This document shows positions 44,320 through 54,446 of a stretch of DNA of 64,000 bases, one piece after another. This DNA is from Flammula alnicola (lineage: Eukaryota; Basidiomycota; Agaricomycetes; Agaricales; Strophariaceae), in NCBI GenBank assembly GCA_015499995.1, contig JADNRV010000267.1, forward strand, positions 1-64,000, given 5' to 3'. A model generated the notes under the pieces. It made no database searches, was not told the origin of the DNA, and worked only from the letters and a program-made list of their open reading frames with translations. The position numbers were made by a program, and so were the translations under genes. The first letter of the stretch is position 1. Each line of letters begins with the position of its first letter.

Positions 44320-46034
44320 TAGACTGTCCACGGTCCGGGCCTGGCCCTGCTGGCCCGAGGGCCGACCCGGCCCGGCCCTCATAGGGGCCAGGGCCAAGGC
44401 CTAACTGACCCGGCCCTCGGGGTCGACCATGGTCAGCCCGGGGCCGGCCCTCTTTTTTTGGGTTCCAATTTCAACTTTTGAGTTTGCATTTTATTATTAA
44501 CATGTATACTACGACTAAGTAAATGTAATACAATTCTAGCTGTTAGAGTGGAGGTGCCAAGGCTCAATGGTCATATCAAGATAGCAGTAGCAACTGCTCG
44601 TCACAGAGAGGAGCCGCACACCTGCAGCGTTGTGGCATCGTTGTGGCATCGAGACAGCAGTAGCAATTGCTACTGCTGCTCCGCGTTGCCCATTGCATTC
44701 GCGTCGTCGTTGCACATCAGCGTTGTGGCATCGAGACAGGAGCAGCAGCACTCGCTACTGCTGTTCCTCGTCCGACGTCGCCTGTTGCATCCGCGTCGCC
44801 TGTTGCGTCCGCGTCGTCGTTGCACACCCGCGTGCGTCGTGGTATCGGCGTGGCATCGAGATAGGAGCAGCAGTTGCTGCTCCTCATCGCCCGTTGCGTC
44901 CACGATGCTGACGTGGCATCAAGACAGGAGCAGCAGCAGTCGCTACTGCTGCTCCTCGTCTGACGTCGGCTGTTGCGTCCGCGTCGTCGTTGCACACCCG
45001 CGTGGCATCGGCGTGGTCGTGGCCTCGTCCATCGTGGCCTCGTCGTGGCATCCGTGGCGTCGTGGCATCAATGCACCCATGCACCCGCTGTTGCACTGCA
45101 CTGACCCGCGGCTCGTGGCATCGATGCACCCGCGTCATGGTGGCATCGTCGACGCCGCATCGAGACAGAAACAGGCTGTTCCACCCGCCGTGTCCATCGT
45201 GTTGGCGTCGTCACATCGTCATTGCCTCGTTGATGGTGTGGAGATGGTGGTGTCGCACACCCGTGGCGTCGTGGTATCGTCATCGCTGCATCGTTGTCGC
45301 ATCTGCAGCGTCGTGGCATCGATGGACCTGCCATTGCATCGGCGTCGTCGTTGCATCCGCGTTATTGTGGCATCGTGGCATCGACGCCGCTGCACCCGCC
45401 GCTGCACCCGCACCCACCTGCAGCTCGTGGCATCGATGCACCCATGTCGTCGTTGCATCGTCGACACTGCATCTGCCGTTGCAGCGTCGTGGCGTTGTTG
45501 TCGCTGTACCTGCAGCATCGCGGCATCATCGTCGGTGTACGGGTACCCGCAGCATTGTGGCATTGTCGTTGCTGCACCGACAGTGCGGAGATGGTAGTGG
45601 GTGGCAAAACGCGGCGGGTACAGGGCCTGGCGCATCGTCATCGACAGCTGAACTGTGGTATGGAAGTAATCAATGCAAATGTTAAGACAGGTTGTAGGCA
45701 CTTACCTGTGCCCATGCTCGTGCACCCCCACCTGTGCCCACTGTGCATACACTATGCGTCCCTTCAAGCTCGTCGAACGAGGCCCCATGCTGTCCTCTTG
45801 AGAGGTAGAACTTGGAATGAGTCCTGTGGCGGCAAGCGACGACGTGCTCGCTGCATTTCGGCAAATGCCGAGCGCCGCACTGCAAACGGCTTGGCCCGGG
45901 GCCGACCCAACCCGGCCCGAGGCCAACATGGGCCAGGGCCAGGGTCAACACCAACTGACCCGGCCCCGTAGGGCCAGGGCCAGGGCCACCAAAAACACCC
46001 CGGCCCTGGCCCGGCCCGGACCGTGGACAGTCTA
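44320..46034. mobile_element. hAT-like non-autonomous element 2, GGCCC-rich termini, tandem-repeat core
   Basis: A 1715-bp element. Terminal inverted repeats of 22 bp begin TAGACTGTCCACGGTCCGGG and are perfect at both ends. Target duplication ATCCATAT at 44312-44319 and 46035-46042. The ends are packed with GGCCCGGCCC and GGGCCAGGGCC motifs in both orientations. The 1-kb core (44640-45600) is a degenerate array of CGTCGTGGCATCG and GTTGCATC type units, which yields long open frames that are not genes. No transposase. The 8-bp duplication and TA start fit hAT. Confidence 0.9.
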
Positions 46035-46400
46035 ATCCATATTCCACAGTGCTGAATGGGATCGAGTGTTTACACGAATGCCTGGAACCTCGAACAATGC
46101 CTAGGACTATTATCATCATTCGCGATGACTACAAGATATTATGGGATGAAATCGTGCAACAATCACAATCTGTACATAGAGGCATTGTCATCTGGGGTCA
46201 GCCCGGAATAGGTGCGAGGTTGCCCAATAGTCAGATCTGTGAAGGAAATTCTAATGAATTCATTGGTGCTCCAGGAAAAACCCTATTCCTCCGCTATGCC
46301 CTCGGCCGGGCCCTGGCAGAGCATACACCCATCATTCTGTGTGAATATAGTGAATATTTCCTATATTTCGATGACTCCGGTGTACGGCGCATAGTGTACA

Positions 46401-46769
46401 TAGGGAAGTGCATGGATCAGGCATACCCATATGGGTCATGGGTATGGGTGCGGGTCAGCTCTGCGATACCCATGACCCATCATAACCCATGGCCCAAAAC
46501 CGCATTTTTGACAACATTTTTCATTATTGAAGACATGTAGAGGGATGGAAGTGGTGGTTGACTCAGAAGATTAATTTAACCCACTGACAAACTGTTGGTC
46601 ACACATTTCAGCAAACACTGAGATGTGAATGCCTTGTAATTTCAGCACTGACCCATCGACACCCAAGCACCCATAGACAGAAAACCCATGGGTGCATGGG
46701 TATGGGCTGGCATGGGTGTGGGTGTGGGTCACTGAAAAAATACCCATGGGTGACCCATGCTATTCCCTA
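46401..46769. mobile_element. hAT-like MITE 3 with ACCCATGGGT palindromes
   Basis: A 369-bp element. Left terminus TAGGGAAGTGCATGGATCA; right terminus complemented TAGGGAATAGCATGGGTCA. Target duplication AGTGTACA at 46393-46400 and 46770-46777. Subterminal repeats of ACCCATGGGT and GGGTATGGGT occur at both ends. The interior is non-coding. It lies inside an exon of the P-loop gene. Confidence 0.9.
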
Positions 46770-47930
46770 AGTGTACAACCATAACGATGACATTGAGTTC
46801 CCTTCATATATCATCACACTCTTCAACACCACCAAAAGAATGTGTTCTCCCCATGAGTCCTTCTTGCTTTCTTCCTGCCCTGTGTTCGTTGTACAAGCCA
46901 CTTCGCCTCAAAAGAGTCGGAGGTCTCAATGGTCAAAGCAGTTGATGGCTCGGATATGGATCATGATGCCATGGTCCAGAGAGGAAATTCTTCAATTGTA
47001 AGAGGTTCATATTAGCTCGCATTCAGTGAGTTTTACTCACACTTAGTCAGGGGGGTTCTGAGACCAACTACTCTCAGCAGCTACTACAGTGCCGTCGAGA
47101 TATTCGACCACCTAGGCCCTAGCGCACAACATTGCACTACACTTACTCCTAAGACCCCCGATGTAGGATGTGACTTCAGCTTACAACCACTCTCATTGGA
47201 TAACCCAGTCCAGCTCTTGAACCAGATCCAGTTTGGTAGCATCGAGGAGGACGATCCCCATGACAATTTCCATCAATATTTTTATGCCTACAGGCTCCCT
47301 AATGTGAAGTCTGTGCCTAATCGTCAAGCCCCACAGGATTGCTATGAATACCGAGTACCAACTCAATTCCTCCTCCGGAGACTCTTCCAGGTGATACAAA
47401 AGCAGACCTTGATGAAGCAACAAGAGTTTTGCCATCTCCTTAGCCCTCTTCCCAAGATTTGCGGGGCAGCCTATGAGGTTCTTGGTGTTCACTTCTTCTC
47501 CCAACAATCAGCTCCAATGTCTTTCCGGTTTTCCGATGCCTCTGGATCCAACTGGTCTACTAAAAAATTTTCATCCTCGCTACCTATCGAAAGTCTCCCC
47601 GTTCTTTCACCAGATTTGACCACAGACTTTCCCAGTGTGGTCTGGGTTCCTTCGGCAGATTTCCCAACTATTGATGCCATCGCGGTTAGCAATGGAGGGA
47701 AATGCATGACCCTCCTTCAAATGACAATTGCTCAGGAGCATGATATAAAGCCAGAAGGAATCAGTAGGATTTGGCAGCTGATTGGTGAGCGTGCTGTCGA
47801 TCTGCAGTGGGAGTTTCTGTTTGTCGTGCCATCAGACGAAATCGACGACGGAGCCAAATTGTGCAACGTGCTCCAGCCCCGCTCAATTGTGACACTCCGG
47901 AACGAAAGAGAGTCTGTCGGCCCAAAATAA

Positions 47931-49097
47931 AGATGCCAGTTGGATACATGGTAGCATCATTCATGAACCAAGAGGAAGTCACGGCCATAGCAACCCAATT
48001 CACCTTACTTCCGGATAACGAAGTGGCCAGTGGTGTTGTGGAGGTGGACATTGGAAAATAGTCCCCCGGGCTAGGCCTGCCCGCCCATTAGATATTCTTT
48101 ATTTTTTGTTCAGTGACAGATCATTGTCAGGAACTTCAATAGCGAAGTCGGACCCGGGACGATAGTTATGTCAATTTTGTAATAAGTAATAATCGCTTAG
48201 TTTGAGGTGCGCAGGGCTTGCCAAAGTTCTTCCAGATGGTCCAACTTTCCCCAGGATTTTGAGTTTCAGAGAATAGCTTCGTGACTAATGCTCATGTTCC
48301 CTAAGATTCCCACTTACTAACTATCCTCCGAGTCCTCCAGCCCTGAGGCCTTGAGGCCTGACGAGTTACCCCTCGGGATTCCCAAAGTTTCGGACAACTT
48401 GCCCAATCCACATGCAGCAGCGATGGCTGAGTGAAGCCCACCAAGCAGGCATCCAATCATTCGAAGGGCGCAGTAACCAATGACCATTATCCATGTTTTT
48501 TTAATGTTGGCTGTGCTCGCGGTGGAGAAAGGCAGGAGTTGTATTATTATTTCAGTCGTTACATAGTGTCAAGAATCATTAACAATCCAGTGTCCAAGAA
48601 ACTGAAGCTCCGTAAACTATCAGCAACTTGACTCTTTTTGTTCCAATCTGGTCGGAAACAATCACCTGAGGGACCAAGGCCTTCAATTCCTGGAAGCGCT
48701 GTGACAGCGGAGAAAGCCATTACCTGCACAGTGCAGAGGAACGGAATGGAGCAACCTGGCCTTGACAAAGCTAAGGATGAATGATGTTCACCTGTCGCTG
48801 AAATGCCACCAGAGCTCAGCCGGCTTGCTAAATGATAACCTGCCAAGGCAAAGGGCGTTGACATTAATATTAACGCTAAAAATCTCCAGTTTCGACGTAA
48901 TAAAAATGGAAACTTGCACGAACACAGAAAAAAAACATAAGATATGTCAAGGAAACGTGAAGAAGTGAAAAGGATAACAGAATTTGGCCCAGACTTCTCA
49001 AAATAGCCACGGGACAGGCGGAAATCACAACGTCAAATACATTTTGACTTTAATTTCTGGCCGCCCTTCGATGTTGGGCTGGGATTGAAAGGGGTTC
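47931..49097. other. Gene-free stretch downstream of P-loop gene
   Basis: About 1.17 kb. A plus-strand frame up to 48061 (ending VASGVVEVDIGK) may be a continuation of the P-loop gene by frameshift or splicing. Beyond it, a minus-strand frame at 48559-48864 has no motif. No repeats seen. Confidence 0.45.
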
Positions 49098-50408
49098 CTA
49101 CAAACTGGCTGTGAACGTATCCTGCCGATACGGATCAAATTGAGGAGCAGCGGGAAAAAGTGAAAGGTTGCTGAACGATGTGCGAAAGGCTTCCGTTGGC
49201 GAGTCAGGATATGTCGACGGTTGTGCGTAGGTCAAAGACGTCAGATAGGATGGTAAATAGATGTCAGGAGAATAGGAATATGTCGATGATTGATCATGGC
49301 CAGGAGACTCGGGGTAAGGCGTGGAATGGGTTGTTATCATGTACGACCACATGGTAGAGTTTGTGGGCGTGGTCGGGGCATATGTTTCGACGGAGACCGG
49401 TGCAACGCAAAATGACCTATCTACTTGCTGGGAGGGAGTAACATTGGAGGAATAAGCCAATGCGGTGGGATAGGTCTGAAAGAGATAGTATAAGTAAAAG
49501 AAAATTATCTTTGTTTTCGAGGTCGATAACGTACCACGGAGGAGACTGCTGGTGGACGTAATGAGAATTTTCCTGGAGTGAGGAATGGACTGCGGGATAT
49601 ATAATGCCCGCTTTGTGGATAAAGCTCATGAGGGCCAGGCAAGATAGTCTCCGCTTGCGACTGAGAGATCGGTGGGTCTTCTTCATGAGGGTCGTATTCT
49701 CTGAACGGAGTGCCCTTGACAGCATTAACGAGCTCGTCGCCTTCTTTGCCTTCGAGAAGTAGATCGGCGACTCGGCGGCAGCGCAACATTTCGTCGTCAC
49801 CATTCCTCTTGACCTTCCGCTTGATTGGCTTTTTGGCGCGGGCAGAAGGAGTGAATTTGAAATTGGGATACTTCCGCATGTGAGCAAGCTTTTCCTGGTC
49901 TGCTTTCAATTGCCAGACACGCTTCTCATCCTCAGACATCTGGTTCCAGCAATGCGCAATGATTCTGCTAATATGGCGATGGTCGTGTTCGGAAGTGTAT
50001 TTGATCTTGTCGCCTGCGGAGAACTCTGAGCGGAAGATCATGAACGCGCTACGTGGTGTTCGGACGCGTTCCAAAGAGCCAGAATGCGACTCGGAGGTCC
50101 CATGGAAGGAGCCATCAGCAGGAGAGAAGTCGTAATCGGGCGAATAGTGTGTATCTAGCAGTGGTGCTCCAGAAGAGGGATATGAGCCGGATAAAAGGGA
50201 CGTCCTGTAGGAGTGAGGCCTTTGTTCTTCCCATCCTGGTGATATTTGGGAGGAGAGGTGCCTGTATGTTATATCGTGATCGAACGGGACGAAGCAGGGC
50301 TGTATGGGGTCTATTAGGGCCAAAGCGAGGAGATGTTAGAAAGCAGGAAACCAAGAGGGAAAAAAGCATACCGTAGACGCAGTGAAGACCATTTGAGACC
50401 TGGTCCAT
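49098..50408 (-). CDS. HMG-box transcription factor (MATA/STE11-type)
   Basis: Sequence-specific DNA-binding protein; relatives control mating, pheromone response and fruiting, which is inference here. The start is MDQVSNGLHCVY (ATG 50406-50408); a 63-bp intron then joins in frame to DPIQPCFVPFDHDITYRHLS. The HMG box reads RTPRSAFMIFRSEFSAGDKI, HDHRHISRIIAHCWNQMSED and EKRVWQLKADQEKLAHMRKY, then a basic tail PNFKFTPSARAKKPIKRKVK R. CWNQM replaces the more usual RWK-type turn, as in the MATA_HMG subgroup. The C-terminal half is Ser/Pro/Tyr-rich (TPYPESPGHDQSSTYSYSPD), likely transactivating, and ends with a TAG at 49098-49100 after one intron near 49475-49535. The open frame without the first intron lacks any ATG, which supports the spliced start. 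Confidence 0.85.
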
Positions 50409-50818
50409 ATTGGAGCGAAGGAGAACTGTTTGTGAGGCATGCCGATAATCGACTTATGTATATAGTGGAACTGGTGAAAGAGCAGGATTCTTTCTTTCAT
50501 GTAGTGATGGTCCAGTTGAAGCGGAGGCATCAATCATGAATCGCCGGCCCGATGACCCCACCCTCGTTATAATCACGCACAATCACGGTCGTAGGAGAAA
50601 GAAAAAGACTGCGATTGCCGACAACAAAAGACGAAGAATGGGCAACCTTGGAGAGGATTATTTGGACAGGGTCGATCAGTAATCAATTAATCATAAATGA
50701 ACATGGTACTCGCCAGAATAGAGAGGACAGCAAGAGGACGGCTGATTTGCTGAGGATGTGACCTATTCTTGTCACCCGTGGTTCAACGACTCCGTTTAAA
50801 TTTGCTTGTCCACGAAAC
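50409..50818. promoter_or_regulatory. Divergent intergenic region, HMG-box gene and cullin-like gene
   Basis: 410 bp between start codons. No defined motif; a polypurine patch AGGAGAAAGAAAAAGACTG lies at 50595. Confidence 0.45.
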
Positions 50819-51875
50819 ATGCCCACAATCCTCAACCATGCGTCCGGGAGCGCGAATCCCGCTACATCTCTGTCTTCGCTATGGGCATATCTCCAACCTG
50901 CACTGGACCATATTGTCAAATCTCCGTCCAACGATCCGAACGGTAAAGCTCCCGCGATAGATTTCGGCCTTTACGCTGGAATACACTCGGCTTGCTACAA
51001 CTAGTGAAGAGCATGTTTTCGCGTCCTGCATTAAAATCAACTGACATGGTCTCTACCGCAGTTTCACTGCGCAGAGTGAAGCCAACGCCGTCAACCCCGC
51101 TGCACCGAATGATCCCAGACATTCAGTCAGTGGAACGGACATATATGTCCAGCTTGACAAATACTTCGCGGAAGCTGCCCGTGAAATAGCCCTTGGTGCC
51201 CCCTTGGACGACATCACCCTTGTCCAGTACATCGTCCCTTCCTTCAATCGCTTCCATGCAGGAGCACAGTCCGCTAACAGGCTTCTGAGCTATGTTAACC
51301 GCCATTATGTCAAACGTGCCGTCGACGAAGATAGAGGTTGGCTCCGTCTCACCGACGTCCTGGAGTCAGTGGCAAAGAGCATCTCACACGACGATTCCAG
51401 AGAAATTATATCTCAAAAGTTCCGGGAGAAAAGGCTAGAGGAGCTGAAGAAGTGGGGCTATAATGATGGTGATTCAAGTCAGCAAGCTACGCTTGCGGAG
51501 TCTTGCGCCGAGGCTGCAAGCTCTCTGGATCGTGTCGTCCCTATTTTATCTCTTGCCCATCGCCGCTTCAGGACCGAATTCATGGAACCCTTGCTTGCAA
51601 CACCGAAAATCAAGGGGAAATCGAAAGTCAAGAATAAAATACCTAAACCCTCTGTTGGTCCTAACCCAGCGCGTCCAAAAGGTAGACTAGCTCGTGCAAT
51701 CAAGGATCTCCTCGAATCAGACACAATTGATGAAGAGGAGAGATTGCGCCTTGCGTCTGGTCTTGCGAAGGCATTACAGGTCATCGGCGTACGCGAAGAA
51801 CACTTGCTGCGGAAAAAACTTGATAAATTCGTCACATCTGCAAATCCAACGCCTCCGACTCCTTCAAAGTCTTAA
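50819..51875 (+). CDS. Cullin N-terminal-domain protein lacking the C-terminal scaffold
   Basis: Starts MPTILNHASGSANPATSLSS LWAYLQPALDHIVKS, then FGLYAGIHSACYN; an 80-bp intron (donor gtgaag, acceptor gcag) completes Y and continues FTAQSEANAVN. GTDIYVQLDKYFAEAAREIA, LDDITLVQYIVPSFNRFHAG and AQSANRLLSYVNRHYVKRAV match cullin repeat 1 of the Cul1/Cdc53 class, including the NRLLxYxNRHYVKR signature that binds Skp1 in Cul1. After about 200 residues the sequence departs from cullins: KIKGKSKVKNKIPKPSVGPN and a helical tail DEEERLRLASGLAKALQVIG. Stop at 51873-51875. There is no cullin homology domain, Rbx-binding region or neddylation site. It may be a truncated duplicate, a regulator competing for Skp1, or a decayed gene; the frame is clean. 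Confidence 0.75.
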
Positions 51876-52132
51876 TTGTCCATTACTTACTATCGATTTT
51901 CCGTAGACATTGGTATATGTATACGTGAATATATCATATCACATGTACACCGCATTGGTGAAATGACATCACGGACGACTTAAGCCAGCCAACCAAACAG
52001 AGAGATAAAAACCACGAAGGTACAATTAAACAGTACACGATCGATGGCATTGACGAGACACATGACAAAAAATGAAGTTGTAGTTCACTGTCTGCTTAAA
52101 AGGCCACTTGTACATATGTTCAGACAAGGCTT
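51876..52132. other. Intergenic between convergent genes
   Basis: 257 bp, presumably the two 3' UTRs of cullin-like and nuclease genes. Nothing else seen. Confidence 0.45.
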
Positions 52133-53835
52133 TCAAGGCAAGTTAGTGGCTCCGTCGAACAAAACGTTCAACCACGCTGCGAGGCGGAATCCCTGCTTAG
52201 CAATTTGGGTTTCGATCTGAAAGAGAGTCGAAGCAATGATGATTAACTTTAAGGAATGTCTGCAGACCATAATAACAACATACGATGGGGACTGCACCAG
52301 TGAAGTAGCTCGAAGTGCACAGGTCTTGTCCGGTGGAAATTTTGAAAACAAAGGACTGCGTGTATCATCAGTTAAACCATCTAACGAGACGACTTCGAGA
52401 CCCAACTATACTTACGCAATCGAAAGCGTTAGACTCGGAGGCCCAGACGAGAGGGCATGCGAGCGGGGTAATAGCGCGAGGGTTAAGTACTCCTGCGATA
52501 TCCTCCTCAATGCTTCGCCTGGAGCTCGCTGGAGTGGTAGTAGAAGAGCAGGAGATCCATCCAGCTGCAAGAGATTTGTATGTGCCAGTCTATTTCGATG
52601 GAAAGAGAAGACATGTCAGTAAACTAGTTGTTCGTCGGAGAGGCTTAATTAATAATTTAATGACCTTAATACGAGTGACAAGCGCGTTGGCCCAAGTCGT
52701 TACAGAGTTTCCATAGTTGGCTTTCAAAAGAACATTGATCATGCCGCTGTCTTAAGATTCAGATGATGAGATAGCATCAAAGGTGAAAAGGCAGCGTATT
52801 TTACCCCATGTCTTGAATAAATGTCAGTCAGACAGTCCGTAGCTATTGAATGGAGGACTTACAGCGTGCAGGTTGGTGCTGGATCCACTGCATTTGGCGG
52901 AGATATCGTTTCCACCCACTTCAAGTGCTTCGACATGGAGTGGCTGTCCGATGTCGCCAAGGAACTAAAGCAAGAAGTGTTTAAATTGTGGCATTTATTT
53001 TTAGTTTCTGATTTGACTTACATGGTCTAGAGCAAGGTATCCCGTTAAGAAAACAAAATCAAGGAGAAGAAATAACAACTCAACGAACCTACAAACTTGA
53101 GAGCTTCCTGGCGTTGCTCGGCGGAGAGAGAAGTGTCGACAACACGAGTAGTATAATTGGCAATGGCGGTCACTAGAAATTTATCAGACGCGGCCTCGAT
53201 GGCTGGTCTCAAGGCGACCTACAGATGCATTGTCCATTTCCACAATCTCTGGTCTCGGAGACGGAGCAAGAAGTAGGGGGGTTATCTGTCACATCAACGG
53301 TCAGAGAATTCGACCAGATCTACGATATTCCACTGACCTTCCGCATCGACGAAGTGGAAGGGAGCGGACCTAGCCAATGAATAAATGAATTCATGAACGC
53401 AAGTCTGGATGAAAGGGGTAATTTTTACCAAGAAAAGGCGGTCTCCGATCTGACGTCATCGGCCCACTATAAGTCCATAATATCACCAATAGAGATGCAA
53501 GTTAGAGCGAGAAGTGTGCACACGTTTTATTTCCTTACAGTAGCTGCAGGGCCGAGAGATTCATTGTACGTCGATCCCAGAGACGACTGTACGAACGAAA
53601 GAGCCTTGGGGGAAAGAAACTGGATAATAGAAGTATGAGAAAATGAAAATGCACAATAGAAAAGAGAGACTATTTACCTGCATGGCTACATATCTAAAAT
53701 AATCGACTTCAGCAGCAGTAGGCAAAAATGGAACGGCAAGACTTACCCTACGGTCATATGTCCACTAGCTCCCCAGCCGTACACCGCACACGGTGCGGAG
53801 AGAGACAAGGTGAGTGCAAGAGTGCTAAGTTTCAT
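52133..53835 (-). CDS. Secreted S1/P1-type zinc nuclease
   Basis: Extracellular single-strand nuclease/3'-nucleotidase using three Zn ions. Starts MKLSTLALTLSLSAPCAVYG (ATG 53833-53835), a signal peptide cleaved before WGASGHMTVG; the mature N-terminal Trp and the His are zinc ligands in P1. Then YVAMQ, FLSPKALSFVQSSLGSTYNE, WADDVRSETAFSWSAPFHFV DAEDNPPTSC (DD and H ligands), DCGNGQC, VTAIANYTTRVVDTSLSAEQ, FLGDIGQPLHVEALEVGGND (D, H and D ligands) and STNLHA followed by an intron and WG or similar. C-terminal segments: CPLVWASESNAFDC, SYFTGAVPI and IETQIAKQGFRLAAWLNVLF. TGA at 52133-52135. At least nine introns; some exons are very short. Intact by eye. Confidence 0.87.
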
Positions 53836-54446
53836 GGTGAATTTCTAAAGCGCAAGTTATTCCCAGTTAATGGGGGATGCAGCTGTTAGCACAATGCCAG
53901 TGCAACTACTCTCGTTAAATAGCGCATCGAATGCGCTCTTCGACATGTGCATGCAAGCGAGATACTCAAGGATATTCACAAGAATCACGCTCGCCCTCGA
54001 CTCACATGTTCTTCTTAGTAGTTGCCACTGTCTAAATTTGGGGACGGAGATCCGAGGCATGTGGATTGATGGGCGATAACAAATATATGCGCCATGGTCG
54101 CCTGCGTAACATCAAGAGACCAAGAACGTTGCTGGTATTTTGTACCAATCCACGAAAGATATAAAAATAAGTCTGACAGAGTAATGTGCATCGTCCATGT
54201 GTATTTCTTTTCGAGCATTTCTTTTGGCAATTAAAAGACACGTTGCTCCAAGAAAGATGTGGACGTCGATTACCCACGTGGTTATAATTTCCATTATCTT
54301 GCAGTACCACAATGTTGCCCGAGACAAAAAAACTGACTCGCAAGCCTAATGTGGTGGAAGCACAGATTAGCATTGGAGAGCCAAGAAATCGAGATACATT
54401 TAATAAAGCGGAGACACTAGAATCAATGGCCACATTAAACCAAAGC
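53836..54446. other. Intergenic upstream of nuclease gene
   Basis: About 610 bp. The nuclease promoter is expected at the left. Short frames on both strands have no recognisable motif. Confidence 0.45.

Larger units (their letters stand above)
44233..47930 (+). pseudogene. P-loop NTPase of RHS/Crinkler-like family, disrupted by two hAT-like elements
   Basis: Fungal ATPase family known for expansions and transposon insertions. ATG 44233-44235 gives MATIDFPLLIRDEWAQESHT AIWCQRDPYS, then the frame is cut by the element at 44320-46034. It continues TVLNGIECLHECLEPRTMPR, VHRGIVIWGQPGIG, and after an intron (gtgcga...ccag) KTLFLRYALGRALAEHTPII: a full Walker A (GxxGxGKT). Then FLYFDDSGVRR, cut again at 46401-46769; beyond it NHNDDIEFPSYIITLF, WIMMPWSREEILQL, an intron, GVLRPTTLSSYYSAVEIFDH, and a C-terminal domain with YEVLGVHFFSQQSA and WQLIGERAVDLQWEFLFVVP. 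Stop TAA about 47928-47930; a second frame open to 48061 may belong to a longer end. Without both insertions the frame is unbroken, which implies recent disruption. Unspliced elements would prevent expression; if RNA splicing removes them it may still work. Confidence 0.72.

Noticed and set aside
44548..45700. Long open frames of 200-350 codons in several frames
   Set aside because: They lie in the tandem-repeat core of the hAT-like element; composition alone keeps the frames open and no motif is present.
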